The translations under genes were made by a program, and so were the position numbers. Positions 36,559 to 45,018 of a DNA stretch of 64,000 bases are shown here, in pieces. Under the pieces are notes generated by a model that was not told the DNA's origin, ran no database searches, and was given only the letters and a program-made list of their open reading frames with translations. The stretch covers positions 620,001-684,000 of the forward strand of contig NZ_JAJSAX010000001.1 in the NCBI RefSeq assembly GCF_021261315.1, read 5' to 3'. This DNA comes from Epilithonimonas sp. JDS. GTDB taxonomy: Bacteria > Bacteroidota > Bacteroidia > Flavobacteriales > Weeksellaceae. Numbering within the stretch: the stretch's first letter is position 1; each line of letters opens with the position of its first letter.

Positions 36559-36646
36559 GCAACCCGACTTGAATGGAGCTCATTTTTTGTGGCGGGAAAA
36601 GCGAAGGCAAAAATAGCGGGAATGGAAGGCGGAAAAGTTGCCCAAA
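36559..36646 (+). repeat. Dispersed hairpin element, copy C
   Basis: Outer stem GCAAC (36559) with GTTGC (36637), compensatory to the GCAGC/GCTGC of copy A. Middle dinucleotide AT pairs with AT. Inner stem GCT-(C)-A-T6-G pairs with C-A5-T-AGC. The apical loop is about 17 nt. It ends CCCAAAT and lies 67 bp before the GH28 start. Confidence 0.85.
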
Positions 36647-36713
36647 TTATAATTAATGAACTGACTTAACTAAAACATTTATAATCAATCAAAAGAACTC
36701 ATATCAATAAACA

Positions 36714-38201
36714 ATGAAAAAACTATTAATAGGTCTTGCGTTTTCTGTTGCAACGCTCATTTCTGCTCAGAAAAATGACATTCAATATTACATCGACAAA
36801 GCGCCATTCAAATTTGGAGCAATGGTTTTGCCGACGATTCCTGAAAAGGATTACAACTTCAAGGATTTTGGAGGTGTTGCCGATGGAAAAACCTTGAACA
36901 CCAAAGCTTTCGAAAAAGCAATCACGACAATCTCGGCAAACGGTGGCGGAAGATTGATTGTGCCAGCTGGAACTTGGTTGACGGGGCCAATCGAGCTGAA
37001 AAGTAAAATCGATTTCCACGTGGAGGAAGGCGCAATCGTGCAGTTCAGCAATGATATCAAGCAATTTCCGATGAGAGAAACTTCGTCTGGGAAATTTGAA
37101 GTGACGGCTCCAATTTGGGGAAATAATCTGAAAGACGTTTCCTTCACAGGAAAAGGAATTTTCGACGGTGCTGGAGAAGCCTGGAGACCTGTGAAGAAAT
37201 TCAAAACGACGGATGCACAATGGAAAGAATTGCTGGCGAAAAAAGGAAGCACGCTGAGCGACGATGGGAAAATCTGGTGGCCAAGCGAGTCGGCAAAAAA
37301 TGGCGAACAATTGGCAAAAGTGATTGCGAAAACGCCCAATGCGACGATTGATATGTACCAGCAGTTGCACCATTTCTTGAGACCGATGATGTTCACGCTT
37401 TCCAAAGTGACGAATCTTTTGATTGATGGCCCAACGTTTCGAAACTCACCGAAATTTGTCATCAATCCAAAACAAATTACAAACCTTGTCATCAGAAACA
37501 CAACCGTTTACAATCCGAAATGGGCTCAAAATGGTGACGGAATCGACATCAGTGCTTCGAAAAATGTGATTATCTATAACACAAAAGTGAACGCCGGCGA
37601 CGACGGAATCTGTATGAAATCCAGTGGGACGCCGAAAAACGGTGAAGCGAATCTGCAAAACGTCATCATCGCAGAATGTACTGTTGGTGAGGGTCACGGC
37701 GGTTTTGTCATCGGAAGTAATACGGATGGCGGAATGAAAAATATTTTTGTTTCCAATTGTACTTTTGACGGAACGGACATCGGAATCCGTGTGAAAAGCA
37801 ACTCCGGAAGAGGTGGCGATGTGAGCCAGATTTTCATTGATAATATCGAGATGAAAAACATTGTGAAATCCGCCATTTTCTTTGATACTTTCTATGCGGA
37901 TGCGCCAGTTGGAAGCACGAAAGAAAGTGAAGAGGCGCAACATTCTGGAGACAAAGTGCCTTATTTCCACGATTTTTATGTGAGTAATATTAACTGTTCA
38001 TCAGCGGAAACGGCTTTCAGTTTCAGTGGACTTCCTGAGAAACTGATTGAGAATCTTTATTTTAAAAATGTGAATATCACGAGTAAAAAAGGAATCGTTG
38101 GGAAAAATGCCAACAATATCGTTTTTGAAAATGTGAAAATCAATAATACTACAGATTATAAAATCGATAGTAATCTGAAGAAAGCAATTGTTGTGAAATA
38201 A
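36714..38201 (+). CDS. Secreted GH28 glycoside hydrolase (polygalacturonase-like)
   Basis: 495 residues with a signal peptide (MKKLLIGLAFSVATLISAQ). The right-handed parallel beta-helix of GH28 has the expected catalytic aspartates: D275 (QNGDGIDIS), D296 and D297 (NAGDDGICMK). It also has H328 (GEGHGGFVIG) and the R359-V-K361 substrate-binding motif (IGIRVKS). It should cleave alpha-1,4-galacturonan or a related pectic backbone. No other pectin genes are nearby. The gene is monocistronic with a clear terminator. Confidence 0.93.
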   Translation: MKKLLIGLAFSVATLISAQKNDIQYYIDKAPFKFGAMVLPTIPEKDYNFKDFGGVADGKTLNTKAFEKAITTISANGGGRLIVPAGTWLTGPIELKSKIDFHVEEGAIVQFSNDIKQFPMRETSSGKFEVTAPIWGNNLKDVSFTGKGIFDGAGEAWRPVKKFKTTDAQWKELLAKKGSTLSDDGKIWWPSESAKNGEQLAKVIAKTPNATIDMYQQLHHFLRPMMFTLSKVTNLLIDGPTFRNSPKFVINPKQITNLVIRNTTVYNPKWAQNGDGIDISASKNVIIYNTKVNAGDDGICMKSSGTPKNGEANLQNVIIAECTVGEGHGGFVIGSNTDGGMKNIFVSNCTFDGTDIGIRVKSNSGRGGDVSQIFIDNIEMKNIVKSAIFFDTFYADAPVGSTKESEEAQHSGDKVPYFHDFYVSNINCSSAETAFSFSGLPEKLIENLYFKNVNITSKKGIVGKNANNIVFENVKINNTTDYKIDSNLKKAIVVK

Positions 38202-38233
38202 TTTTTTACAATTATTAAAGGTGTTATTTTCAA

Positions 38234-38266
38234 AACCCTTTCGGATTGAAGCTGAAAGGGTTTTTT
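38234..38266 (+). terminator. Terminator of the GH28 gene
   Basis: AACCCTTTC (38234-38242) pairs with GAAAGGGTT (38254-38262), followed by six T. Confidence 0.88.
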
Positions 38267-38283
38267 CTTTTTTATTAATAGCG

Positions 38284-38401
38284 TCGGGCTTCAGCCCGAT
38301 GTCACTTTGAAAAAATAATTCAAGGCTTTAGCCAAAATTTATTACAAGTTTTGGCTAAAGCCTTTTTTATATTCCAATCTTTAAAATGGGCTGAAGCCCA
38401 T
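38284..38401. repeat. Cluster of three hairpins with GGGCTTCAGCCC/GGCTTTAGCC words
   Basis: TCGGGCTTCAGCCCGA at 38284-38299 (7-bp stem), a 16-bp perfect stem AAGGCTTTAGCCAAAA (38322-38337) with its complement at 38349-38364, and ATGGGCTGAAGCCCAT at 38386-38401. The middle hairpin has a T tail and could also terminate transcription. The cluster lies between convergent GH28 and topB. Confidence 0.85.
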
Positions 38402-38418
38402 TCCTATTGATGAAATTT

Positions 38419-40518
38419 TTATTTCAAACCGATTGAAAAATCTTCGTTCATTAGTAAAACGCCTTCTTCCTGACCTTGTGTGAAACCTTTCAGTTTTGAA
38501 GTTTTGTTTTTTAGAATCAAATCCTGAAGTTGCTTTTCTGACAGTTTTTTTCCTAATATTTCAAATGAGACTTTGAAACCACAAGCTTTGAAATCCGAAC
38601 AGCCAATGGCGGTTTTTCCTTTCATCAAATTGTTGGCTTTGCACTTTGGACATTGGATTTCTGTCCAGATGATTTCGGTTTTTACTCTCGGCACTTTTTC
38701 TTTTGGTGGTGCAGGTTTCTCTTCCTCAAAATTGATGACTTTTCCTTTTGAACTGATGACTTTTCGGGTCAGTTCTGTTACCATTTCTATCAATTCGTCT
38801 TTGAATTGGTTGGCTTCGTACTCGCCTTTTTCGATTCTACGAAGTTTCGATTCCCATTCTCCCGTGAGTTCGGGACTCTTGAGAACTTCATCCTCAATGG
38901 TGTCAATCAATTCGATGCCGATTGAGGTTGCAAAAATATTTTTCTTTTTGCGCTCGATGTATTTTCTTCGGAACAAAGTTTCGATGATGTTGGCTCGGGT
39001 TGATGGTCTTCCGATGCCGTTATTTTTCAGCATTTCGCGGAGTTCCTCATCTTCCACCTGTTTTCCGGCGGTTTCCATTGCTCTCAGCAAAGTTGCTTCT
39101 GTGTAAGGTTTTGGTGGCGAAGTTTTTCCTTGATGAATCAATGGTGCGTGGTCGCCCTTTTCGCCGGCTACGAATTCCGGAATCGTTTGTTCCTCGTCTT
39201 TATCTTTTTCGTCCTTTTCTTCTTTTTTATCTTTGGCATAAACCGCTCGCCAGCCTGGTTCCAGGATTTGTTTTCCGGAAGCTTTGAACGGAATTGTTCC
39301 AACCTGACCTTCAACCAAAGTATTTGAAATCTTACATTCGGGGTAGAAAACAGCGATGAATCGTTTGGCGACGAGGTCATAAATTAATTTCTCTTCACGA
39401 CTCAAGTTTGACGAAGGCGGAATTTCTGTCGGAATGATGGCGTGGTGGTCCGTCACTTTCGTATCATCGAAAACGGCTTTTGTTTTCGGGATTGGTTGTG
39501 AAAGTAAAGGAGAAATCAAGTCTGAATAAATTGTCATACTTCTCAGAATTCCACCGATTTTTGGATAGAGATTTTCGGATAAGTAAGTCGTATCAACTCT
39601 TGGGTAGGTCGTATGTTTTTTCTCGTAAAGACTTTGAATATAATTAAGCGTATGTTCTGCCGAGAAACCAAATTTCTTATTCGCTTCCACTTGAAGTCCC
39701 GTCAAATCAAATAATCTTGGATTCTTCTCTTTTCCTTCCTTAATTTCAAAAGAGACAATTTCGAATTGATTTTTCTTGAGATATTCTAAGCCTTTTTCAG
39801 CTTTTTCTAAGGTTTTTAATCGGTCGATTGAAGCGCTGAAAAGGACATCACGGTATTTGGTTTTCAGTTCCCAATATTCCTCCTGAGAAAATGCATCAAT
39901 TTCTTTCTGACGCTGAACCAGCATTGCCAAAGTCGGCGTTTGAACGCGCCCTATTGACAAAACCGCTTTGTTTCCTCCAAATTTTTTTGTGAATAATCTC
40001 GTCGCATTGATTCCGAGAAGCCAATCGCCGATTGCTCTTGCATTTCCAGCCTGATAAAGATTTTTGTAATCTTCCGCAGGTTTCAAATTTTCAAAACCTT
40101 CTTTGATGGAATCTTCCGTCAAGGATGAAATCCACAAACGTTTCATTGGTTTGTCGCATTTGGCCTTTTGCAAAACCCAGCGCTGAATGAGTTCTCCTTC
40201 CTGCCCGGCATCACCACAATTGATGACCTCATCACATTCCTCCACCAATTTTGTGATTGTGTTGAACTGTTTCTCAACGCCATTGTTATCAATCAGCTTG
40301 ATTCCGAATTGTTTGGGAATGATGGGCAAGAAAATCAAATCCCAGGATTTGAAATGTGGTGCATAATCTTGCGGTTCTTTCAGCGTGCAAAGATGTCCGA
40401 AAGTCCAGGTGACGCAATAGCCGTTTCCTTCCATATAACCGCTTTTGGGATTGTTGGCTCCCAAAACTTTGGCAATATCACGGGCAACGCTGGGTTTTTC
40501 GGCTATACAAAGTTTCAT
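38419..40518 (-). CDS. topB: DNA topoisomerase III (type IA)
   Basis: 699 residues. The Toprim domain is at the N terminus (MKLCIAEKPSVARDIAKVLG) with the acidic triad region CGDAGQEGELIQRW, a variant of the usual DADREGE. The catalytic tyrosine is Y305 in TTYPRVDT. Near the C terminus a four-cysteine finger (CPKCKANNLMKGKTAIGCSDFKACGF region) is visible. It decatenates DNA and resolves recombination intermediates. The 699-aa length is normal for Bacteroidota TopB, and the gene is monocistronic. Confidence 0.93.
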   Translation of the reverse strand: MKLCIAEKPSVARDIAKVLGANNPKSGYMEGNGYCVTWTFGHLCTLKEPQDYAPHFKSWDLIFLPIIPKQFGIKLIDNNGVEKQFNTITKLVEECDEVINCGDAGQEGELIQRWVLQKAKCDKPMKRLWISSLTEDSIKEGFENLKPAEDYKNLYQAGNARAIGDWLLGINATRLFTKKFGGNKAVLSIGRVQTPTLAMLVQRQKEIDAFSQEEYWELKTKYRDVLFSASIDRLKTLEKAEKGLEYLKKNQFEIVSFEIKEGKEKNPRLFDLTGLQVEANKKFGFSAEHTLNYIQSLYEKKHTTYPRVDTTYLSENLYPKIGGILRSMTIYSDLISPLLSQPIPKTKAVFDDTKVTDHHAIIPTEIPPSSNLSREEKLIYDLVAKRFIAVFYPECKISNTLVEGQVGTIPFKASGKQILEPGWRAVYAKDKKEEKDEKDKDEEQTIPEFVAGEKGDHAPLIHQGKTSPPKPYTEATLLRAMETAGKQVEDEELREMLKNNGIGRPSTRANIIETLFRRKYIERKKKNIFATSIGIELIDTIEDEVLKSPELTGEWESKLRRIEKGEYEANQFKDELIEMVTELTRKVISSKGKVINFEEEKPAPPKEKVPRVKTEIIWTEIQCPKCKANNLMKGKTAIGCSDFKACGFKVSFEILGKKLSEKQLQDLILKNKTSKLKGFTQGQEEGVLLMNEDFSIGLK

Positions 40519-40585
40519 CTGACTTGGCTTGAAATAAGGCTTGCAAAAATGCGATTTTTAAATTGAAAAAACGAGGGATTTTGAA

Positions 40586-40757
40586 CACAAAGTTCACAAA
40601 GATTTTTTTTAAATTATTGAAAATATTTTAGGTTCACGAAGGCACTTCGCTTATAAGTGATTGAATTTTTGGGATTGTTTTTTTAAACGCAAAGTGCGTG
40701 AAGATTTTTTTTAAAATTATTGAGGATATTTTAAGATTCGCAAAGACACTTCGCTCA
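40586..40757 (+). repeat. Degenerate ~70-bp direct repeat pair
   Basis: Two copies, about 40586-40653 and 40686-40757, share CAAAG-n-AAGATTTTTTTTAAA, ATTATTGA-n-ATATTTTA and GCACTTCGCT-type endings. Only nearby DNA is AT-rich spacer. This and copy D fill the 647-bp gap between topB and the exporter 2 TolC gene; no gene is visible in the gap. Confidence 0.65.
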
Positions 40758-40855
40758 TCAAAGATTTTATTGTTCTCGCAGATGAAGCTGATTTTGCTGA
40801 TTTGAATTGAAAGAGAAAAGTTCGATTGAAAGACAAATCTTCAACTTTGCGAAGC

Positions 40856-40987
40856 GCGCCCCGACTTGAGTGGAAATCCTTTTTTGCTCTGACTTCGGTT
40901 GTAATTAGAGGGAAATCTTCTGCAAAAAAGATTGGGAACCCTTCGACAGGCTCAGGATAAACTCCAGGCGGATAAAGGCGCCCAAAT
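40856..40987 (+). repeat. Dispersed hairpin element, copy D, with nested insertion
   Basis: Outer stem GCGCC (40856) with GGCGC (40977); middle GT pairs with AC. Inner stem AAT-C-C-T6-G pairs with C-A6-G-ATT. The 3' strand is interrupted after GGGAAC by about 25 bp that include CTTCGACAGGCTCAG, a word of the other dispersed family, before AGGCGGATAAA resumes. Confidence 0.8.
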
Positions 40988-41033
40988 CTAAAACAGTATT
41001 TCGGCACTATCTAAATATTTATTATTCAAATGA

Positions 41034-41069
41034 AAAAATCCCTCCGAAGTGTGAGCCATCAGAGGGATT
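41034..41069 (-). terminator. Terminator of the sigma-54-dependent exporter operon
   Basis: AATCCCTC (41037-41044) pairs with GAGGGATT (41062-41069); on the minus strand a T6 run follows. It is about 95 nt after the stop of tolC. Confidence 0.8.
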
Positions 41070-41165
41070 CGAGAAAATAATATAATGAATGTTTTGAATT
41101 TGGTTTGAAAGTTTTCGAGTTCGCTCAGACTGACGTCGTTTATGTTACAACTGTTTTTCTTAATT

Positions 41166-42449
41166 TTAAAATCCGGATTCGAAAACTTTCAAAAGTTCGG
41201 TTTGTTGGATGACTTCGTTTTTGCTATTGATTAGATTGTAATTAGCTTGTAGCCAGTTGTTTCGGACAACGAAAAAGGTATATGCGTCCATCAATCCTTC
41301 TTTGTATTTCTCTTCGGATTTTTGGAAAGAGAGCTTTTGGTTTTCGAAATTGGCTTGGAGTAACGTGTATTTTTCTTCGGAATTTTGGAATTGTGCTTTG
41401 ATGGAATTGATGGTTTGCGTGAGATTATTAATCACAATTTCTTTGTCATAATTGGAATTGATGACGTTCAGTTTCGCAATCTCGACGTTGTTTTTCACTT
41501 GTAATTTGTTGAAAATCGGGATATTGAGTCCGAAACCTAATTGCTGATTTTTGTTCCTTTTGAATTGTTCCGAAAATTCATCCGCCGATTCCCCCAAAGT
41601 TTTGCTGTAGAAACTCGACCAAATGTAAGAGCCGTTGAACGTCGGCAAATAGGCGGATTTGGCGATGGCAATGTTTTTTTGATTGGCTTTGATTTCGGTC
41701 AAAACGGTTTGATAAGCCGGATTTTTTTCGAGGAGATTTTTTACGAAGTCGGCGTCGTTGAAATTAGAATGCGCCAATGCGTCGTCTTCCATTTTAAAAT
41801 CCAGAGAATCGGTAGTAATCGCCAGAGCATTCAACAAATTAATCTTGGACAAATCTCTTGAATTCTTTGCGGAAACCAATTGTTCCTGCAAAGTTCCGAG
41901 ATTGGCCTTAATGTCGTAGACATCGCTTTTTGGTCGGTTTCCGATTTCCACTTCTTTCTCGGTGCGCTTGATTTGGTCTTCGATTCCGGAGATTTGGGTT
42001 TCCAGAACATCCAGCCAACTTTTATTGTTTTGGTAATTGAAGAACATTTTGATGACATTCAGTTTCACCTCATTTTGCGCTTGTTTCATTCGGAAAGTTG
42101 ATGTTTCGCGATTGATTTTGGATAATGAAATATTGAGGTAATTTCGCCAGTTCATCAGTTCCCAATTGGCTTGTGCGTAGAAATTGTCGTTTTGTGTATT
42201 GATGCTTTCACGCTGATTATTCTGCGGATTGATGCCGTTTCCGAAGTTGTAATTGTGATTGATTCCGGCATCTGCAGACGGCAACAATATTCCTTTGGAC
42301 GCGGAAACCAATCGGTCATTTTTTTGGATATTGATGCTGGATTGTTTTACTAACGGATGATTGGTCGATGCGTAATCCAAGCATTGTTTCAAAGTCCAGG
42401 TTTGTGCTGGGAAAAGGTTGATGAGGAATATGAAGAATAGTTTTTTCAT
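41166..42449 (-). CDS. TolC-family outer membrane efflux protein (exporter 2)
   Basis: About 427 residues from the ATG at 42449, where a signal peptide (MKKLFFIFLINLFPAQ) begins; the 29-residue upstream extension overlaps the heptad array and the previous gene and is rejected. The mature start TWTLKQCLDYASTNHPLVKQ is typical. Two repeated halves form helices and the barrel. It is the last gene of the exporter operon and provides the outer-membrane channel. Confidence 0.92.
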   Translation of the reverse strand: MKKLFFIFLINLFPAQTWTLKQCLDYASTNHPLVKQSSINIQKNDRLVSASKGILLPSADAGINHNYNFGNGINPQNNQRESINTQNDNFYAQANWELMNWRNYLNISLSKINRETSTFRMKQAQNEVKLNVIKMFFNYQNNKSWLDVLETQISGIEDQIKRTEKEVEIGNRPKSDVYDIKANLGTLQEQLVSAKNSRDLSKINLLNALAITTDSLDFKMEDDALAHSNFNDADFVKNLLEKNPAYQTVLTEIKANQKNIAIAKSAYLPTFNGSYIWSSFYSKTLGESADEFSEQFKRNKNQQLGFGLNIPIFNKLQVKNNVEIAKLNVINSNYDKEIVINNLTQTINSIKAQFQNSEEKYTLLQANFENQKLSFQKSEEKYKEGLMDAYTFFVVRNNWLQANYNLINSKNEVIQQTELLKVFESGF

Positions 42450-42453
42450 AATT

Positions 42454-42502
42454 GGTTGATGGTTGTCAGTTGATAGCAAATGGTTTCCATCAACTATCAA
42501 CA
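42454..42502 (+). repeat. Heptanucleotide array between permease and tolC
   Basis: Seven 7-bp units GGTTGAT, GGTTGTC, AGTTGAT, AGCAAAT, GGTTTCC, ATCAACT, ATCAACA. The last units are reverse complements of the first, so the array can fold as a hairpin. It sits in the 61-bp gap before tolC. Confidence 0.8.
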
Positions 42503-42510
42503 TATTAATT

Positions 42511-44937
42511 TTACTCGTATTTAAGGTATTTGACAAGGTTAATTTTTGTGGCTTGGTAAGCTTTGAAACTCACGACCACGAAGGTTAAAATCAATAATGA
42601 AATCATACTCAGAACATAAGGCCAAACGGGCATATCGATTCTGTAGGCAAAATCTTTCAGCCATTCGTTCATCGCATAATATCCGAACGGAATACTGATT
42701 GCCACGGCAATTACACAAATCAGTAAAAATCTTTTGGTCAAATCCCAGACAATCGTTCTTTCATCTGCGCCCAAGGTTTTTTTGATGGCGACGTCTTTTA
42801 GCTTTTGTTCTATTAATAATGATGATAAGGCGAATAATCCTAATAATGCGACCACCAAAACCACGATATTCAAAGTTGTGAAAAGCGTCTGCTGTTTTTG
42901 GAATTTCTCAAAGGTTTTTGCGAATTGCTTGTCTATGAATTGATAATCAAATGGATAACCAGGCTCAGCTTTTGTAAGCCAAAATTCTTTGATACGTTCA
43001 ATAGTTCCGTTGATGTCGTTTCCGTTCAGCCTGATTTGGAGATTGGTCATACTGTTTTTCGCCCAATTTCTATCGTAATTATAAAAAGCGGCAGCATCAA
43101 TGGGCTTATCTACTCCACCGAAATAGAAATCTTTCACCACGCCTAGAATCTTGTATTTCTTCTTGTCTTCCCAACCAGGCAGGATTTCTTTCCCGATGGC
43201 CTGCTGATTGTTCCAGCCCATATTTCTAACAAATGTCTCATTCACAACAGTTCCGCTGATGGTGTCCGACGTTTTTTTCCAATTGAGGTCATTACCTGCG
43301 ACCATCTTCATATCATAGAATCGGAAGTAATTTTCTTCGATGCCGCCGACTGCTACATTGTTGACAATTTTTGTAGTGTCGGTTGCGGATTTTGCAATAG
43401 ATGCATTCCGAAGCCCCATTCCCAAAGATTGTACAGAACCTGTGGTTTCCACAACACCAGCGATTTTTTTGACTTCATTTTTCAGCAATTCATACTTTTT
43501 GACATCATAATCTTTCTCATTATAATTGGTCTTTTTGAAATCAATTTGAATGACCTGATTCCCTTTGAAACCCAAATCTTTCTTCATCATAAAATCAACT
43601 TGAGAATGGATTATCAACGAACAAATGATGAAAAATGAAGAGATTATCAATTGCAAGGTCAGGATTGAATTTCGTAACCAAACACCGTGTTTGCTTCGGG
43701 AAAAATTACCTTTTAATGTATTGATAGGTTTGAAATTTGATAAATAAGTCGCCGGTAAAATCCCTGCAAACAATGCAAATAGAATCAATAAAACTGCTGA
43801 ACCGACGAAAATATCCGGGTCGCTCAGTTTAATTTCCTTGTCCAAGTATTTGTTGTACGATGGTAAAAGCAATTCGACCAAAGCAAAAGCGATAAAGTAA
43901 GCAACCAGACAAATAATGAAAGTTTCTATCAGAAACTGAATCACCAAACTGCCCTTGGAGCTTCCCATTGTTTTGCGAACACCAACTTCCTTCGCACGCT
44001 GAGCAGATTGTGCGGTTTTTAGATTAATCAAATTGATTCCTGACAAAATCAAAATAAGAATGGATAATCCTAATAATATCTTCAAAGATTTCTTATCACC
44101 TTTTGAGATTCCATCGCCTTTTGCGTCTAATTTCATTTTGGTAATTGGCGTCAAAAATACTTTGGTGGGATTTTTTTTATCCACCTCTGCTCCCCATTTT
44201 TTAGAAAGAATCTCTTCGTGGTATTGCTGTTGTTTGGATAACTTCTCTTCCAGCTTTTGAATGTCCGTGCCCGCTTTTACTTTAAAAAGACCTAAGAAAC
44301 TATAGCTCATCCACTGCGTATCATCTTTTGGTTGATTTTCCAAGGTTAGATAATCTGCTTTAAAAACTGAATTCTCATCAGGAAATCTATATATGAAAGA
44401 AACTGTGTAAAGATTACCATTTTGGTCTTTCTTGACTGTTTTTCCAATACTATTTTTGTAATCGTCGCCAAATAATTGCCTCGCTGTGTTTTCCGATAAT
44501 GCGATTTGTGACTTATCTGTTAATGCATTATTGATATTGCCTGCAACTGTCTCGAATGGGAAAAATTTGAAAAACTGACTGGAAACTTGTCCTGTTGTGG
44601 AATAGCTGGAATTTTCGCCCGCAACCAATCTCGTTTTATACCAACCCCAAATATTAGCAATCGTGTAATCCTCAATCTCTGGAAATTTCTCTTTTGAAAC
44701 ATACAATTCCGGATAGCTTGATTGCGACATATTTCCAAAACTGGAAATATGATTCTCGACTAAATAAATATTTTCATTGTTGGGAACCCATTGTTCGTAA
44801 GATTTCTCGTCCTGCCAATGAATAAATATCAACAGGAAAACACACAAGCCAACACTCAACCCCAAAATATTGATAATCGTGGAAAGCCAGTTTTTTCTGT
44901 AATTGATGAATGCTATTTTGAGCCAGTTCTTAATCAT
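42511..44937 (-). CDS. FtsX-type ABC permease, 808 aa (exporter 2, second)
   Basis: 808 residues, double-length permease with two MacB_PCD periplasmic domains and two FtsX modules (about eight helices). N terminus MIKNWLKIAFINYRKNWLST; the first FtsX coupling region is AKEVGVRKTMGSSKGSLVIQ near residue 320; the second near 720 reads KLKDVAIKKTLGADERTI. It ends KINLVKYLKYE, the same as the next permease. This class pairs with a LolD/MacB ATPase and probably moves a lipophilic or peptide substrate out. It is adjacent to a near-identical-architecture paralogue (45019). Confidence 0.92.
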   Translation of the reverse strand: MIKNWLKIAFINYRKNWLSTIINILGLSVGLCVFLLIFIHWQDEKSYEQWVPNNENIYLVENHISSFGNMSQSSYPELYVSKEKFPEIEDYTIANIWGWYKTRLVAGENSSYSTTGQVSSQFFKFFPFETVAGNINNALTDKSQIALSENTARQLFGDDYKNSIGKTVKKDQNGNLYTVSFIYRFPDENSVFKADYLTLENQPKDDTQWMSYSFLGLFKVKAGTDIQKLEEKLSKQQQYHEEILSKKWGAEVDKKNPTKVFLTPITKMKLDAKGDGISKGDKKSLKILLGLSILILILSGINLINLKTAQSAQRAKEVGVRKTMGSSKGSLVIQFLIETFIICLVAYFIAFALVELLLPSYNKYLDKEIKLSDPDIFVGSAVLLILFALFAGILPATYLSNFKPINTLKGNFSRSKHGVWLRNSILTLQLIISSFFIICSLIIHSQVDFMMKKDLGFKGNQVIQIDFKKTNYNEKDYDVKKYELLKNEVKKIAGVVETTGSVQSLGMGLRNASIAKSATDTTKIVNNVAVGGIEENYFRFYDMKMVAGNDLNWKKTSDTISGTVVNETFVRNMGWNNQQAIGKEILPGWEDKKKYKILGVVKDFYFGGVDKPIDAAAFYNYDRNWAKNSMTNLQIRLNGNDINGTIERIKEFWLTKAEPGYPFDYQFIDKQFAKTFEKFQKQQTLFTTLNIVVLVVALLGLFALSSLLIEQKLKDVAIKKTLGADERTIVWDLTKRFLLICVIAVAISIPFGYYAMNEWLKDFAYRIDMPVWPYVLSMISLLILTFVVVSFKAYQATKINLVKYLKYE

Positions 44938-45014
44938 AGTTGATGGTTTTTAGTTGATGGTTGATAGTTGACAGGTGATAATTCCCATCAACTATCAACT
45001 GACAACTGTCAACA
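44938..45014 (+). repeat. Heptanucleotide array, 11 units, between the two permeases
   Basis: AGTTGAT, GGTTTTT, AGTTGAT, GGTTGAT, AGTTGAC, AGGTGAT, AATTCCC, ATCAACT, ATCAACT, GACAACT, GTCAACA: 77 bp in an exact 7-bp register. The two halves are inverted (TTGATAGTTGA at 44961-44971 pairs with 44988-44998). It abuts the start codon of the downstream permease. Confidence 0.88.
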
Positions 45015-45018
45015 AATT

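Noticed and set aside
40717-41007. 96-aa minus-strand reading frame
   Set aside because: Lies over hairpin copy D and low-complexity DNA; no coding pattern.
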